Shown: one piece after another, positions 10,073-19,121 of the stretch | How the letters are laid out: every line of letters starts with the position of its first letter | Numbering within the stretch: the first letter of the stretch is position 1 | The notes under the pieces: generated by a model | Databases searched by the model: none | What the model saw: the letters and a program-made list of their open reading frames with translations, nothing else | Told to the model about the DNA's origin: nothing | Position numbers and translations under genes: made by a program | Assembly: GCF_013426205.1 (NCBI RefSeq) | Contig: NC_089426.1 | Span: forward strand, 992,001-1,056,000 | DNA from: Metarhizium brunneum | Lineage: Eukaryota > Ascomycota > Sordariomycetes > Hypocreales > Clavicipitaceae | Length of the DNA: 64,000 nt | Direction of reading: 5' to 3'

Positions 10073-11774
10073 ATGGCATCCTCACGCACTCCCGCCACGC
10101 CTTGGTCTTCGGAAGACATGGAGCAGGCGGCCGAGGGAACCAGGACCATGTCCGAATCAAGAGGTCCTGCATGCCCTGTACATGTCTCACATGCAACGAC
10201 TTCATACTTGCGCAACGCCAACCAACGACTCGGGCCATGCGCCTCGCTCACGGTTTGGTGGGACGAGCCCGAAGACCAAGACGCGGAGAATCCCATGAAC
10301 TGGTCGGCGACAAAAAAATGGGCCAACATTCTGACGATTTCTGCCACGAGTTTCCTGGTGTACGTGTGACAACCGCCAACATTCAACCGTCGGATGGCTT
10401 CAGGCATTTGCTCACCCTCAGCAGACCGCTCGTGTCGTCGGTAGTCGCACCCGCGGCGGAACTCATATCGGCCGATTTTCACACCAGCTCAACGTCGTTT
10501 CCGACGTTTGTCCTGTCGATATTCGTGTTAGGCTTCGCCTTTGGACCGCTTCTTCTTGCGCCGCTCAGCGAGCTGTATGGTCGCGTCATTATCTACCACG
10601 CAACGAATGTGCTGTTCGTTGTATTCACCGTCTTGTGCGCGCTCTCGCAAAATGAAGCGACGCTCCTCAGCTTTCGGTTTCTATCTGGCTTCGCAGGCGT
10701 GGCCACCATATCGATAGGTCCCGCAAGCATCGCAGACATGATGCCTCGGGAGAAGAGGGGAAAGGCCGTGTCGCTCTGGGCCGTTGGCACGGTTGTTGGT
10801 CCCATGATCGGTCCCGTCATCGGTGGTTATGTGGCAGAGGTGCTTGGCTGGAGATGGATCTTCTGGATCATCTCCATTACAGTAAGCCGGCGCCAACTCC
10901 TAATTTCGTCCAAGAGCTCGTGGCGTTGACAATGGGCCAGGCCGGACTTGTCACAATCATTGCTCTGGCCGTCCTGAGGGAAACGTATCCTCCAGTGCTG
11001 CTAGAGAGGAAGGCAAGTCGGCTTAGGAAAGATACGGGAAACCCCAACTACCGATCCAAGCTCGCTCCCGATCTGAGTCTTCAAGCGCTCGTCATGCGAA
11101 GCATCTTGCGACCTTGCAAAATGCTCATACTGTGTCCCATTGTCACAGCCTGTTGCGTCTACGTTTGTGTTCTATACAGCATCATGTACATATTTTTCTC
11201 GACCTTCTCCATCATATTCAAAGAGGCCTATGGCTTCTCAACCTTTGCCTCTGGGCTAGTATTTATTGCCTGTGGCCTCGGCACCTTGTCGGGACTCGTC
11301 TACCTTGGATACTTCAGCGACAAGACGATAAAGAAACGCGCCGGCACCGGAAGACGGATTACGCCCGAGGACCGCCTTCCCTTCCTGGTCACAATCCCCG
11401 GCGGCCTGAGCTTCTCACTAGGGATATTTTTGTATGGATGGGGAGTGGAAAAGCATCTTCACTGGATGATTCCTCAAGTTGGGACAGCCATGACAGGGTT
11501 CGGCTACATTCTAATCTTCACGGCCATCCAAACGTATCTGCTCGATGCCTTCGAGCATCACGCTGCCAGCGTCAATGGCGCTAATGCGGCACTCAGAGGC
11601 CTCGCCGGGGCCTTGATTCCTCTTAGCGGCCTGAATATGTACAAGTCATTGGGATGGGGTTGGGGAAACTCGTTGCTGGCTTTCGTCGCACTTGCACTCA
11701 CGCCACTTCTCTTGGTCTTTGCCGTGTACGGCGCGAGGATTCGGGCAGCGAGGCTTTTCAGATACAAGTTTTAA
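10073..11774 (+). CDS. MFS multidrug/toxin exporter (DHA1 family)
   Basis: Proton-coupled efflux pump of the major facilitator superfamily, expected in the plasma membrane. Exons 10073-10359, 10425-10881 and 10941-11774 give 525 residues. The cytoplasmic N-terminus ends with WWDEPEDQDAENPMNWS, the signature preceding the first membrane helix in fungal DHA1 pumps. The conserved loop LLAPLSELYGR after helix 2 and the helix 5 motif GTVVGPMIGPVIGGY (antiporter motif C) are visible, and about twelve hydrophobic segments can be counted. The first intron donor is GTACGTG and the second is GTAAGC. Position between the methyltransferase and the opine-dehydrogenase-like gene suggests it exports the cluster product; this is inferred from context, and a general drug exporter looks the same. 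Confidence 0.92.
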
Positions 11775-11803
11775 TCATGGAAACTCGGAGACCATTCGTT
11801 AAA

Positions 11804-12889
11804 CTACAACTGACTGACAAACATGGGGTCTCGTTGAACCGTAAATCTCCCAATCAGCTCACTCCGCGACACGTCTTCCAGATGAAGCCTTTGTAGACTT
11901 CTCCCAGACAGGAAATAATCTACACCAGTAGCCATCCGGGCGAGGACGATGATGGCCGTGATGGGAGATGCATCTATTCCAAGCTTCTCGGCCAGACTGT
12001 GCCAGCAGACAAGCAAGTCGGGAACATCCTCGGAGAGGTTTCGGTTTTGAAGATCCGACGGAGCCTTCAATCTGTTGTGGGGGCCCGAATTCCTTGCCAG
12101 ATCGACTAGATCGGTAAAGTTGTGACCGTAGCACTCATTGGAAATCGCCAAGGCACTCTTGAGGCTGTGGCCGAATGCTCTGCCTATCTCCATCCGCACT
12201 TGATCGACCGCAACGATGGCCTTGGCCACGGAGCCGGTCAGGCCATCTCGATAGAGGAGGAAGTCGCCATTGGTGCTTTCGATGCGGCCCGCATTCATCA
12301 ACATCATGAGTGGATGGAACACGCCGTTGACATTCAACAGGCAGACTTCAATGACACTGCTGCACCAGCAGAGTTTGACCAGCACAACCTGTTGTATCGC
12401 GTCGCGTACTGCGCGACTTGGAAGGCCACCGAGTGCCGCAATGAAGATGAGGTCCTTCTTACCCATCACCACGACTACATTTTTCTCCATTCGGCAGGAA
12501 TACGGGGACAGGTTGGTCTCGAGGACGCATCCAATCTCCATGTCAGCGATGAGCGAGAACAGGTTGCCTGGTATGGCAATGATGGTGTGTTGCTGCAGAG
12601 CAAATCCTCTCAGTTGCTGCAGCACCGTCTCGTGTCCGGTAGACGGGACGGTGAGGACGATGATTGTCGAGAATTCAATCACCTCGGCCATGGCAAAGGT
12701 GATACGGACAGGCGTGGAACTTGTAACCCTTCCACGAACCGTCAGTTGACCCTTGTCCATGACCTCGCTGGCATATCGAAGGTGGTCCGGGTGGGAATAG
12801 ACCAGCACATCCATGCCGCGGTTTTGGACATCAGCCGCAAGGGCGAAACCAGACGGGCCGGCGCCGATGATGGACACTTTTCGTTGCAT
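11804..12889 (-). CDS. Opine dehydrogenase-like (octopine/nopaline dehydrogenase family) enzyme
   Basis: Family members use NAD(P)H to join an amino group to a 2-oxo acid reductively, forming an N-(carboxyalkyl) amino acid (opine). The single exon encodes 361 residues, normal for the family. The N-terminus carries a Rossmann motif IIGAGPSGFALAADV. The C-terminal domain has NVNGVFHPLMMLMNAGRIES, corresponding to the family NxxxxxHP..LLNAGRIE region with its active-site His, then GDFLLYRDGLT and VDQVRMEIGRAFG. The ATG at 12889 lies two residues before the dinucleotide-binding strand. It is convergent with the exporter gene (only 29 bases apart) and divergent from the acyltransferase. No amine-building enzyme such as nicotianamine synthase is adjacent, so the amino partner is unknown. 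Ketopantoate-reductase-like relatives are the main alternative. Confidence 0.85.
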   Translation of the reverse strand: MQRKVSIIGAGPSGFALAADVQNRGMDVLVYSHPDHLRYASEVMDKGQLTVRGRVTSSTPVRITFAMAEVIEFSTIIVLTVPSTGHETVLQQLRGFALQQHTIIAIPGNLFSLIADMEIGCVLETNLSPYSCRMEKNVVVVMGKKDLIFIAALGGLPSRAVRDAIQQVVLVKLCWCSSVIEVCLLNVNGVFHPLMMLMNAGRIESTNGDFLLYRDGLTGSVAKAIVAVDQVRMEIGRAFGHSLKSALAISNECYGHNFTDLVDLARNSGPHNRLKAPSDLQNRNLSEDVPDLLVCWHSLAEKLGIDASPITAIIVLARMATGVDYFLSGRSLQRLHLEDVSRSELIGRFTVQRDPMFVSQL

Positions 12890-13863
12890 CTCGGCGGCGT
12901 GGGCATGTGTGTCGTCAAAGTAACCCTGATGTGTGAGCCAGTTGTCTGTGCAGTGTGCGTCATGGAGGCTAAATATAAGATGATGCCGTTGAACAGGTCA
13001 CCACCACCTTGGATCAAAAGTAAAATAGGCACTGAAAATGGCTTTGCATCAGCAACCTATCGCCACTTGAAGCTATCATTGATGCTATGCTGCTTTTGTT
13101 GTAGACTGTCGAAATTGCATCATTTCCTGCGGAATCTAGGCATTCGCCGCTGCGCAGTTTTTGGCGGCAATTTGCCATTCAGACTATATCGTGGGAACGT
13201 GCGCAAGCTTCCACGAAGTCATGGCGGATAGTTTGATGCCGTTTTCCCTCCGTCAGCGGTGGTAGATTCACCCCCCCTTGGCCCCCGGCCCCCATGGCAT
13301 AATCTACACTCGCGGTCGAGGGACAGCGAGAGAATGAGCAAGTTTGCGCGCATACATGAACACAAAGTCGCGAAGGGTCAGCTGTCTAGACAGTCTTATG
13401 TACATATGTATGTATTATGCAGGTGTACCTCACATTTCGGCCCGCCTTGCCGTAGCTGGCCACTTGCTAGGTGTGGCATGCATCTTGGCTGACGACGTCT
13501 CTTTGCTGAATGCTGCTCTACGATGGTCGGACTCGTGTCCATGCTCGAGAAACAACTGGGTTATGGTATCTTTGCCATGCCATCAACTTCCCCACTCCAT
13601 CGTAAACGATCGACACAGACCCTTGGACCCTTTTGCGCCCGCTCCTTCAACACTTGCGGCACTAGCACATCCCATTGATATTGACTCGAGTGCATTTTCC
13701 GCCATGCATGACAAACTGAAACATTTTTTTGAGGTGTTGTCGCCCCCCCCTTTTTTGGGCACAGGAGAAGGGTTGATCAGTTGCTTTTGTAGCGAAGACG
13801 GTTCATGGCAGCGACTCCAAGCCGTGATTCTGCGTGACCACTGGCCTACGACCACCAGACCAA
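12890..13863. promoter_or_regulatory. Divergent promoter of the opine-dehydrogenase-like and acyltransferase genes
   Basis: A 974-base gap between two divergent genes. It holds homopolymer C and T tracts at about 13741-13758, close upstream of the acyltransferase. No gene recognised in it. Confidence 0.45.
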
Positions 13864-15252
13864 ATGGCGCACTCTCCCGGAGCCATGGATGTTTGCTTGG
13901 ACATTTTTGGACAGCAGCCGAGACTCAACATCCACACGCAAATTTGTCTCTGCTTTGCAATGCCCAACCATGTTGCGCAGTCCGCCATCGTGAGCACACT
14001 GACTTCGGGCCTTGAGCGGCTATCGGCCAGCTTTCCATGGGTCGCAGGCCAGGTCGTCGTCGAGGGCTCAAGCGCTGGAAACACTGGCGTCTTCAAAATC
14101 AAGGAGCTGCGAGATATTCCATACTTGGCAGTAAAAGACCTCAGGACCGACGTCTCAGCTCCGACCATGGCGCGACTCAGGCAAGCCAACTTCCCGATGG
14201 GAATGCTGAATGAATCCGTCATGGCGCCTCGCCACACCTTTCCCACAGCCGACGACATGAGCAGAAATGACCCTGGTTCGCCCGTCTTCCTTGTACAGGC
14301 AAACTTCATCGTCGGCGGTCTGGTGCTCACGTTCCTCGGCCAGCATCAGGCCATGGACATGACGGGGCAAGGACAGATGATGCGGCTCCTCTCCAAGGCC
14401 TGCCATGGCGAGTCCTTCACAAGCGACGAGAAATTCTCGGGCAATCTCCAACGCCAAACCGTCGTTCCTCTTCTCGACAACTACCACGGCGGTCCCGAGC
14501 TTGCCCGTCACCTGGCCACCCCCGCGACAGCTCCAAATCGCAATGGTCTCGACGACGGTGGGGAGCCTGCTCGAATTGTCTGGGAAAGCTTTAGCCTTGA
14601 TCCCACGGCGTTAGCATCTATCAAGTCGATTGCTGTCAAGACTCTCCCGAGCGGTTCCAGCTACGTATCCACTGATGACGCCCTGAGCGCATTCATCTGG
14701 CAGAGCATCATGCGCGCCCGCCTCCCTCGCTTGCCGCCCGACACGGAGACGACCTTTGCGCGGGCTGTTGACGTGCGCTCCTACGTCGACGTGCCCGCGA
14801 CGTACACGGGTATCGTGCAAAACATGACGTATACGACGTACACGCTGCAAGAGCTCGTCGCACTGCCGCTGGGCGCCATAGCATCCAGGCTGCGAGCCGC
14901 CTTAGAACCCGACACCACCATCCTGCCCTTTCACACGCGTGCCTTGGCCACCTACTTGCACGGCCAAGCCGACAAATCACACGTCTCACCCGTCTCGTCT
15001 TTGCGTGTTTCGGTCGACGTGGTTGTGAGTTCGTGGGCCAAGACTGACAGCTACGCCCTCGACTTCAACTTGGGACTTGGCAACCCCGAGGCGGTCCGCC
15101 GGCCGTGGTTCACGCCGCTGCAGAGTTTTGTGTATTTCATGCCGCGAAAGGGCGACGGCGAGATGGCTCTGGCAGTGTGTCTTGCAGAAGAGGACATGGA
15201 GAGGCTGAAGGCAGATGAGCAGTTTACGACGTATGCCATGCACGGCGGATAA
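13864..15252 (+). CDS. BAHD-type acyltransferase, trichothecene 3-O-acetyltransferase (Tri101)-like
   Basis: CoA-dependent O- or N-acyltransferase of the fungal BAHD branch. A single exon gives 462 residues from the ATG at 13864; the frame is open further upstream but only through a GTG, and the family start (MD..LGQQP.L.IYTQIC) aligns with DIFGQQPRLNIHTQIC here. A second ATG at 13888 (MDVCLD) is an equally good start. The catalytic motif HxxxD is HQAMD at residues 161-165. The structural DFGWG motif near the C-terminus is changed to DFNLGLG. SSWAKTDSYALDFNLG precedes it as in Tri101-like enzymes. The gene ends 184 bases from the convergent Ctr gene. It probably acylates a hydroxyl made by the P450 or an amine of the cluster product; this is inference from context. 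Confidence 0.88.
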   Translation: MAHSPGAMDVCLDIFGQQPRLNIHTQICLCFAMPNHVAQSAIVSTLTSGLERLSASFPWVAGQVVVEGSSAGNTGVFKIKELRDIPYLAVKDLRTDVSAPTMARLRQANFPMGMLNESVMAPRHTFPTADDMSRNDPGSPVFLVQANFIVGGLVLTFLGQHQAMDMTGQGQMMRLLSKACHGESFTSDEKFSGNLQRQTVVPLLDNYHGGPELARHLATPATAPNRNGLDDGGEPARIVWESFSLDPTALASIKSIAVKTLPSGSSYVSTDDALSAFIWQSIMRARLPRLPPDTETTFARAVDVRSYVDVPATYTGIVQNMTYTTYTLQELVALPLGAIASRLRAALEPDTTILPFHTRALATYLHGQADKSHVSPVSSLRVSVDVVVSSWAKTDSYALDFNLGLGNPEAVRRPWFTPLQSFVYFMPRKGDGEMALAVCLAEEDMERLKADEQFTTYAMHGG

Positions 15253-15436
15253 ATCTAGTTGAGAGCAAGACCACGTCGAAAGAACAGCCGAGTATTTCCC
15301 TGCTACTACTGTGTGACGCCTGACCAAACTTGTGATTCATTCACATTCGGAAGAGCGAATTGATGGAGCCTAGATGGCATGTCCCTCGAGAAAAAGAATG
15401 TATATTACTCAACATTGAAGGCAGTTGAAGAGCGCT

Positions 15437-16019
15437 TCAATGCCGCTCCACGCTGTCTGATAAATGGCTAGAGAGCACACTGCCCAAGAAGACGCCGCCA
15501 ATGACGGACAGGAAGTAACCAACATTGAACGTCATGACCGCCAACATGCTATTTCAAGGTCAGCAGCAGCTTCGTTTGAGAGCCACCTCACGGAGATGGG
15601 TTTCAGACTGACAGTAGATAGCTCACTCCCGCAATCACGGCGTCAAGCGTGCCCACAATGACGGCTTCGCCAGCTCTCCAACGTCGGGAGGGCGTCCCTT
15701 TGGTTTCCATCGTGTCGGGCTGGAGCAGACTTCCGCTTCGCCTCTGCTTGACCGCGGCCACCACTCTGTACAAGTTGCATCGCAATCCCAACAAGAAGCG
15801 AAACACCACGGCGAAGGCGATGAGAAATATGCATGCACCGGCGTACTGGCCGGCCGTACTGGGTGTAAAGGCCGAGGACCAAAGAGGCGTGCTTGTGGAG
15901 GCGAAGAAGACCATGGTCATGGACTCCATGGTCATGGTCATGTTGGATGATGGCATGGGCATGGCACCGGCTGTTGAAGAAGGCATTGCCATGGACATTG
16001 ACGACGATGCTGCGTCCAT
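15437..16019 (-). CDS. Ctr-family high-affinity copper importer
   Basis: Imports Cu(I) across the plasma membrane as a homotrimer. Exons 16019-15613 and 15548-15437 give 172 residues, typical for fungal Ctr. The extracellular N-terminus is methionine-rich with runs such as MSMAMP, MPMP and MTMTMESMTM, which capture copper. Membrane helix 1 is about QYAGACIFLIAFAVVFRFLL. Helix 2 carries the selectivity motif MxxxM (MLAVM), and helix 3 has GGVFLG (GxxxG packing). The 64-base intron falls inside helix 2 and is needed to make the MxxxM motif; the unspliced frame ends prematurely. A longer start at 16109 is only a GTG, so I use the ATG at 16019. It is divergent from a ferric/cupric reductase across 847 bases, fitting the need for Cu(II) to be reduced before uptake. 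Confidence 0.95.
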
Positions 16020-16866
16020 GTTGGCGATTGTTGCGTGTGCGTAAGGAGCTCCGCGCGCCAAGAGGAAGAGACGTGACGGGACCAAGGAGAGAGTCTGCGC
16101 CAGCGTCACGTTTAAGCAGTCAAGTGCGTTATGAATAGGAATAGAAGAGCCAAATTTTCCATATCACTTGCTCCCATGGCGACATGGGGTCAACTAGTTG
16201 CCTACATGTCTGCATGTTGCCCGAGAGCAGACATGGACCCAGACGCACCAGACGCCTGGCACCAGCATTGAGACTGGTTATGTGCCGTGAGAGCCGATAA
16301 AACAACTCACGGATGTCACGGCACCGAGGTAGCTGTATTTTTTTATTTGACCAGACGCGCCACAGGGATACACAGGCCGTGTTGAATGCTTCATGTTTGT
16401 CGAATCGAGCTGCAGGCAAGGCTGCTTGGTAGTACATTGAGCGCAAACTTGCTCAAAATTGCACCTACATTACCTCAATGGTATGGATCGACACGTGCAT
16501 GGTTGATGCGCCACCACGGACGGCTATGACTGGGTCCACACCCCAGACCTACCAGACCGACAACCTGCGCGCGGTGCACTGACCACATGGTCAATACTAT
16601 TGACGTGTAAGCATCAGCTCCAGTCGATAACGTTGAATGGGTAATGGCTGCTTCACGACTGGACTGCCGGCATGCTATTGCCAAACAGGCACAAGCTCCA
16701 AGTTCAATGTTGGTCGATGTCCTCGTCCTCGCACCAGCACCAGCACCATACGCCACGGAAGTTGCCCATAAAATGAATCCTGTCTGGTGTTGCGGCCGTC
16801 AACTTTGAAGATGCACACCCAAGCGTTGTTGTTTTCTCGCCAGAGGCATCAACTACATTCACCACC
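16020..16866. promoter_or_regulatory. Bidirectional promoter of the Ctr and reductase genes
   Basis: The 847-base intergenic region drives Ctr leftward and the reductase rightward. It contains a perfect inverted repeat, TTGAGC then eight bases then GCTCAA (16437-16456). Its minus strand contains TTTGCGC, matching the TTTGC[T/G]C core of the yeast Mac1 copper-response element, and its plus strand has CTTGCTCA, one base off TTTGCTCA. A CGATAA GATA-type site is at about 16295. The functional assignment is inference. Confidence 0.6.
16437..16456. promoter_or_regulatory. Inverted repeat, candidate copper-response element
   Basis: Six-base perfect arms TTGAGC and GCTCAA flank the spacer GCAAACTT. 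The GCTCA core occurs in both orientations, as in paired Mac1-type sites of yeast copper-uptake promoters. It lies 418 bases upstream of the Ctr ATG and 411 bases upstream of the reductase ATG, almost at the midpoint. Confidence 0.45.
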
Positions 16867-19121
16867 ATGTCGGCAGCCTGGCTCACTCCGCCCATCACTC
16901 TGACGGGGAGTCGGGATTTTGCCTGCGATAGCTTTGGCTTTACCGAAGAGCAGTGCACCTACTACCAGGAGCGATGGCATTTTTGGTGAGGAAATCCCAT
17001 CAACCGTCCAAGGACCAGAGTCTACGTCCTCCGCCAACGTTGCTAACAAGACATCGCATACAAGGTTCATCGCCGACTACGTCTTTGCGCTGTCGACCAT
17101 CGCCTTTCTCATGAGCGTCCTCGGCATCTTCGTCATTGGTAACTTTGTCGCGCAGCTGTTGGGATATCGGGCCTGGCGCGCCTCTTCCCCATGGAAAAGA
17201 GCCATCGCCTTGACACGATACTTGTCCTACCGTGGCTTCCACGTCGAGGCCCTGCAATGGAACTCGGCCCCCTTGGGGCTTCTACTCTTGGCAGCTGCGG
17301 GGACCGTCTTCTTCCTCTGTAAGTCGAACTGGTCCGGTTACATACATGCGTCTGAGATATCAAGACTGACGTGCTGGGCTTCGCAGGCATGGATCTGATT
17401 CCCGAGCCATACTACTGGCCAAGCCTTGGCTTTGGTGGTTCTCCACCGTTGGGAACACGATCGGGATGGATGGCCTTGGCATGCATGCCCTTTGTCTTGT
17501 AGGCCCGCCCCCACGACCACACGATCCAGCACTTGTCCAAATACACGTGTTGACTGATTTCTCCCCAGCGCGACAGCAACCAAGACGAACTGGATCACGC
17601 TCCTCACGGGCGTTTCCCACGAGAAGCTCCAGGTCTTCCACCGATGGATATCCTACGTCTTCTTCCTCCTGGCACTTATGCACACGTTTCCGTTCATCGT
17701 CTACCACATCCGGTTCGGGGACATGATCATGCAGTTCGAGATGGGTCTTTTATTTTACTGGACAGGCATCGTGGCCATCATATTCCAGGCTTGGCTTACC
17801 TTTGCCTCCCACAGTGTGATTAGGTAAGTTGGCTGCGCAGAATATATGCACTATACGTATAACGGCCATGGCTGCATATCTGATGCATTGCGCAGAAATT
17901 TAGGTTATGAATTTTTCAAAGCCACTCACCTATTCGCCGCCGCCATATTTGTCCTGATATTCTTCTGGCACTGCGACTACACCTTGACTTCATGGTAAGT
18001 CCAAGCAGTGGGCTGCAAATATCCATACACCCCTAACCTCGGACGCTCATGTTTCCCACAGGCACTACTTCATTGCGACAGCGGCCGTGTACGTCCCTTG
18101 CTACGTTTATCCCTGGCTGCGGACTTGTATCGAGTACGGCACGCGGGTAAAGGCTCAAGTCACCGTTGAAGAAAACGGCTTCACGCGAATTTCAATCCCG
18201 GCAAACTTCACATGGGTGCCGGGACAGCACTGCTTCCTCCGCTTCACCAGTTTTGGATTCTTGCAGGCCGCCTCGGCCCATCCATTCACTATATGCTCAT
18301 TGCCATACCGACAAGTAAATAAAAAGTCGGAGCTCGTCTTCTATATTCGCCACCAGCGCGGCTTTACCGCACGTCTGAACCAGTTTGCTCTGAACCACCC
18401 GGGTGCCTTGCTTCCTGTGCTTGTGGATGGTCCCTATGGGGGGATTAACATTCAGGCGTACGCTCACAGCGACAACCTTCTCATCATGGCGGGAGGGTCA
18501 GGCGCGGGCTGGACCCTGCCGTTTATTGAGCAATTTGTCTTGCGTCAGTCCAAGGCCGTCGATGAAGGGCCTGGCCAAACAACAGACCTCGACAGCGTGG
18601 AGAAAGAGACCGAAAGCCAGGAGCGCAGGACCTCCCGGCCGTTTACTCTCCGCGTCATACTGGCGACTCGAGACACCGCCAGTCGTAAATGGTACCTTCG
18701 AGCTGTCGATGAGCTGTTGTCCCGATACTCAACAAGCGAGTCGCTTTCCAACATCAGTATCCACTTACACCTCACTGGCAAGGCTGCACAAGAGGTCGGT
18801 TTAGCTGACAAGGCTCAAGACCTTCCAGCAGAGTCAAGCTCCTCGCCGGACGGCATCACCGCCCAAGAAAGCACAACACATAGCCCGGTGTTGGCCACGT
18901 TGGCCAAGCAACTCGACGGCCGGCCACAACTACCGCTGGTCATCCAGGAAGAGGCGGCAAGAGTGGCAGACGCATGTGAATCGCTCTCGGTCTTTGTTTG
19001 TGGACCGGCTACAATGCAAAATGACGTTCGAAATGCTGTTGCGGAGGCAAATCTGAAGGTTCTGAAGGGATCCAAGTCTGGAGGGGTCTATTTGCATTCC
19101 GAGCATTTCTCTTGGGCATAA
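16867..19121 (+). CDS. Ferric/cupric reductase transmembrane component (FRE family)
   Basis: Plasma-membrane flavocytochrome moving electrons from cytosolic NADPH through FAD and two hemes to extracellular Fe(III) or Cu(II). Six exons, 16867-16985, 17065-17318, 17387-17498, 17569-17823, 17896-17994 and 18062-19121, give 632 residues. Heme-ligand histidines are seen in HEKLQVFHRW with LALMHTFPF, and in KATHLFAAAIFVLIFFWHCD. The FAD-binding motif is AHPFTICSLP, the NADPH region is GGSGAGWTLPFIEQ, and CGPATMQNDV is near the C-terminus, which ends in HSEHFSWA as in fungal FREs. All introns are 67 to 79 bases. It is divergent from the copper importer and follows the biosynthetic cluster, so it may serve copper uptake, iron uptake or release of metal from a chelator. 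NADPH oxidases share the fold, but the FRE-like C-terminus argues against that. Confidence 0.93.

Noticed and set aside
12122..13231. 369-residue open frame on the plus strand
   Set aside because: Antisense to the opine-dehydrogenase-like gene; low-complexity His-rich translation without a domain.
16020..16109. N-terminal extension of the Ctr gene to 16109
   Set aside because: The extension begins at GTG; the ATG at 16019 gives the usual Met-rich start.
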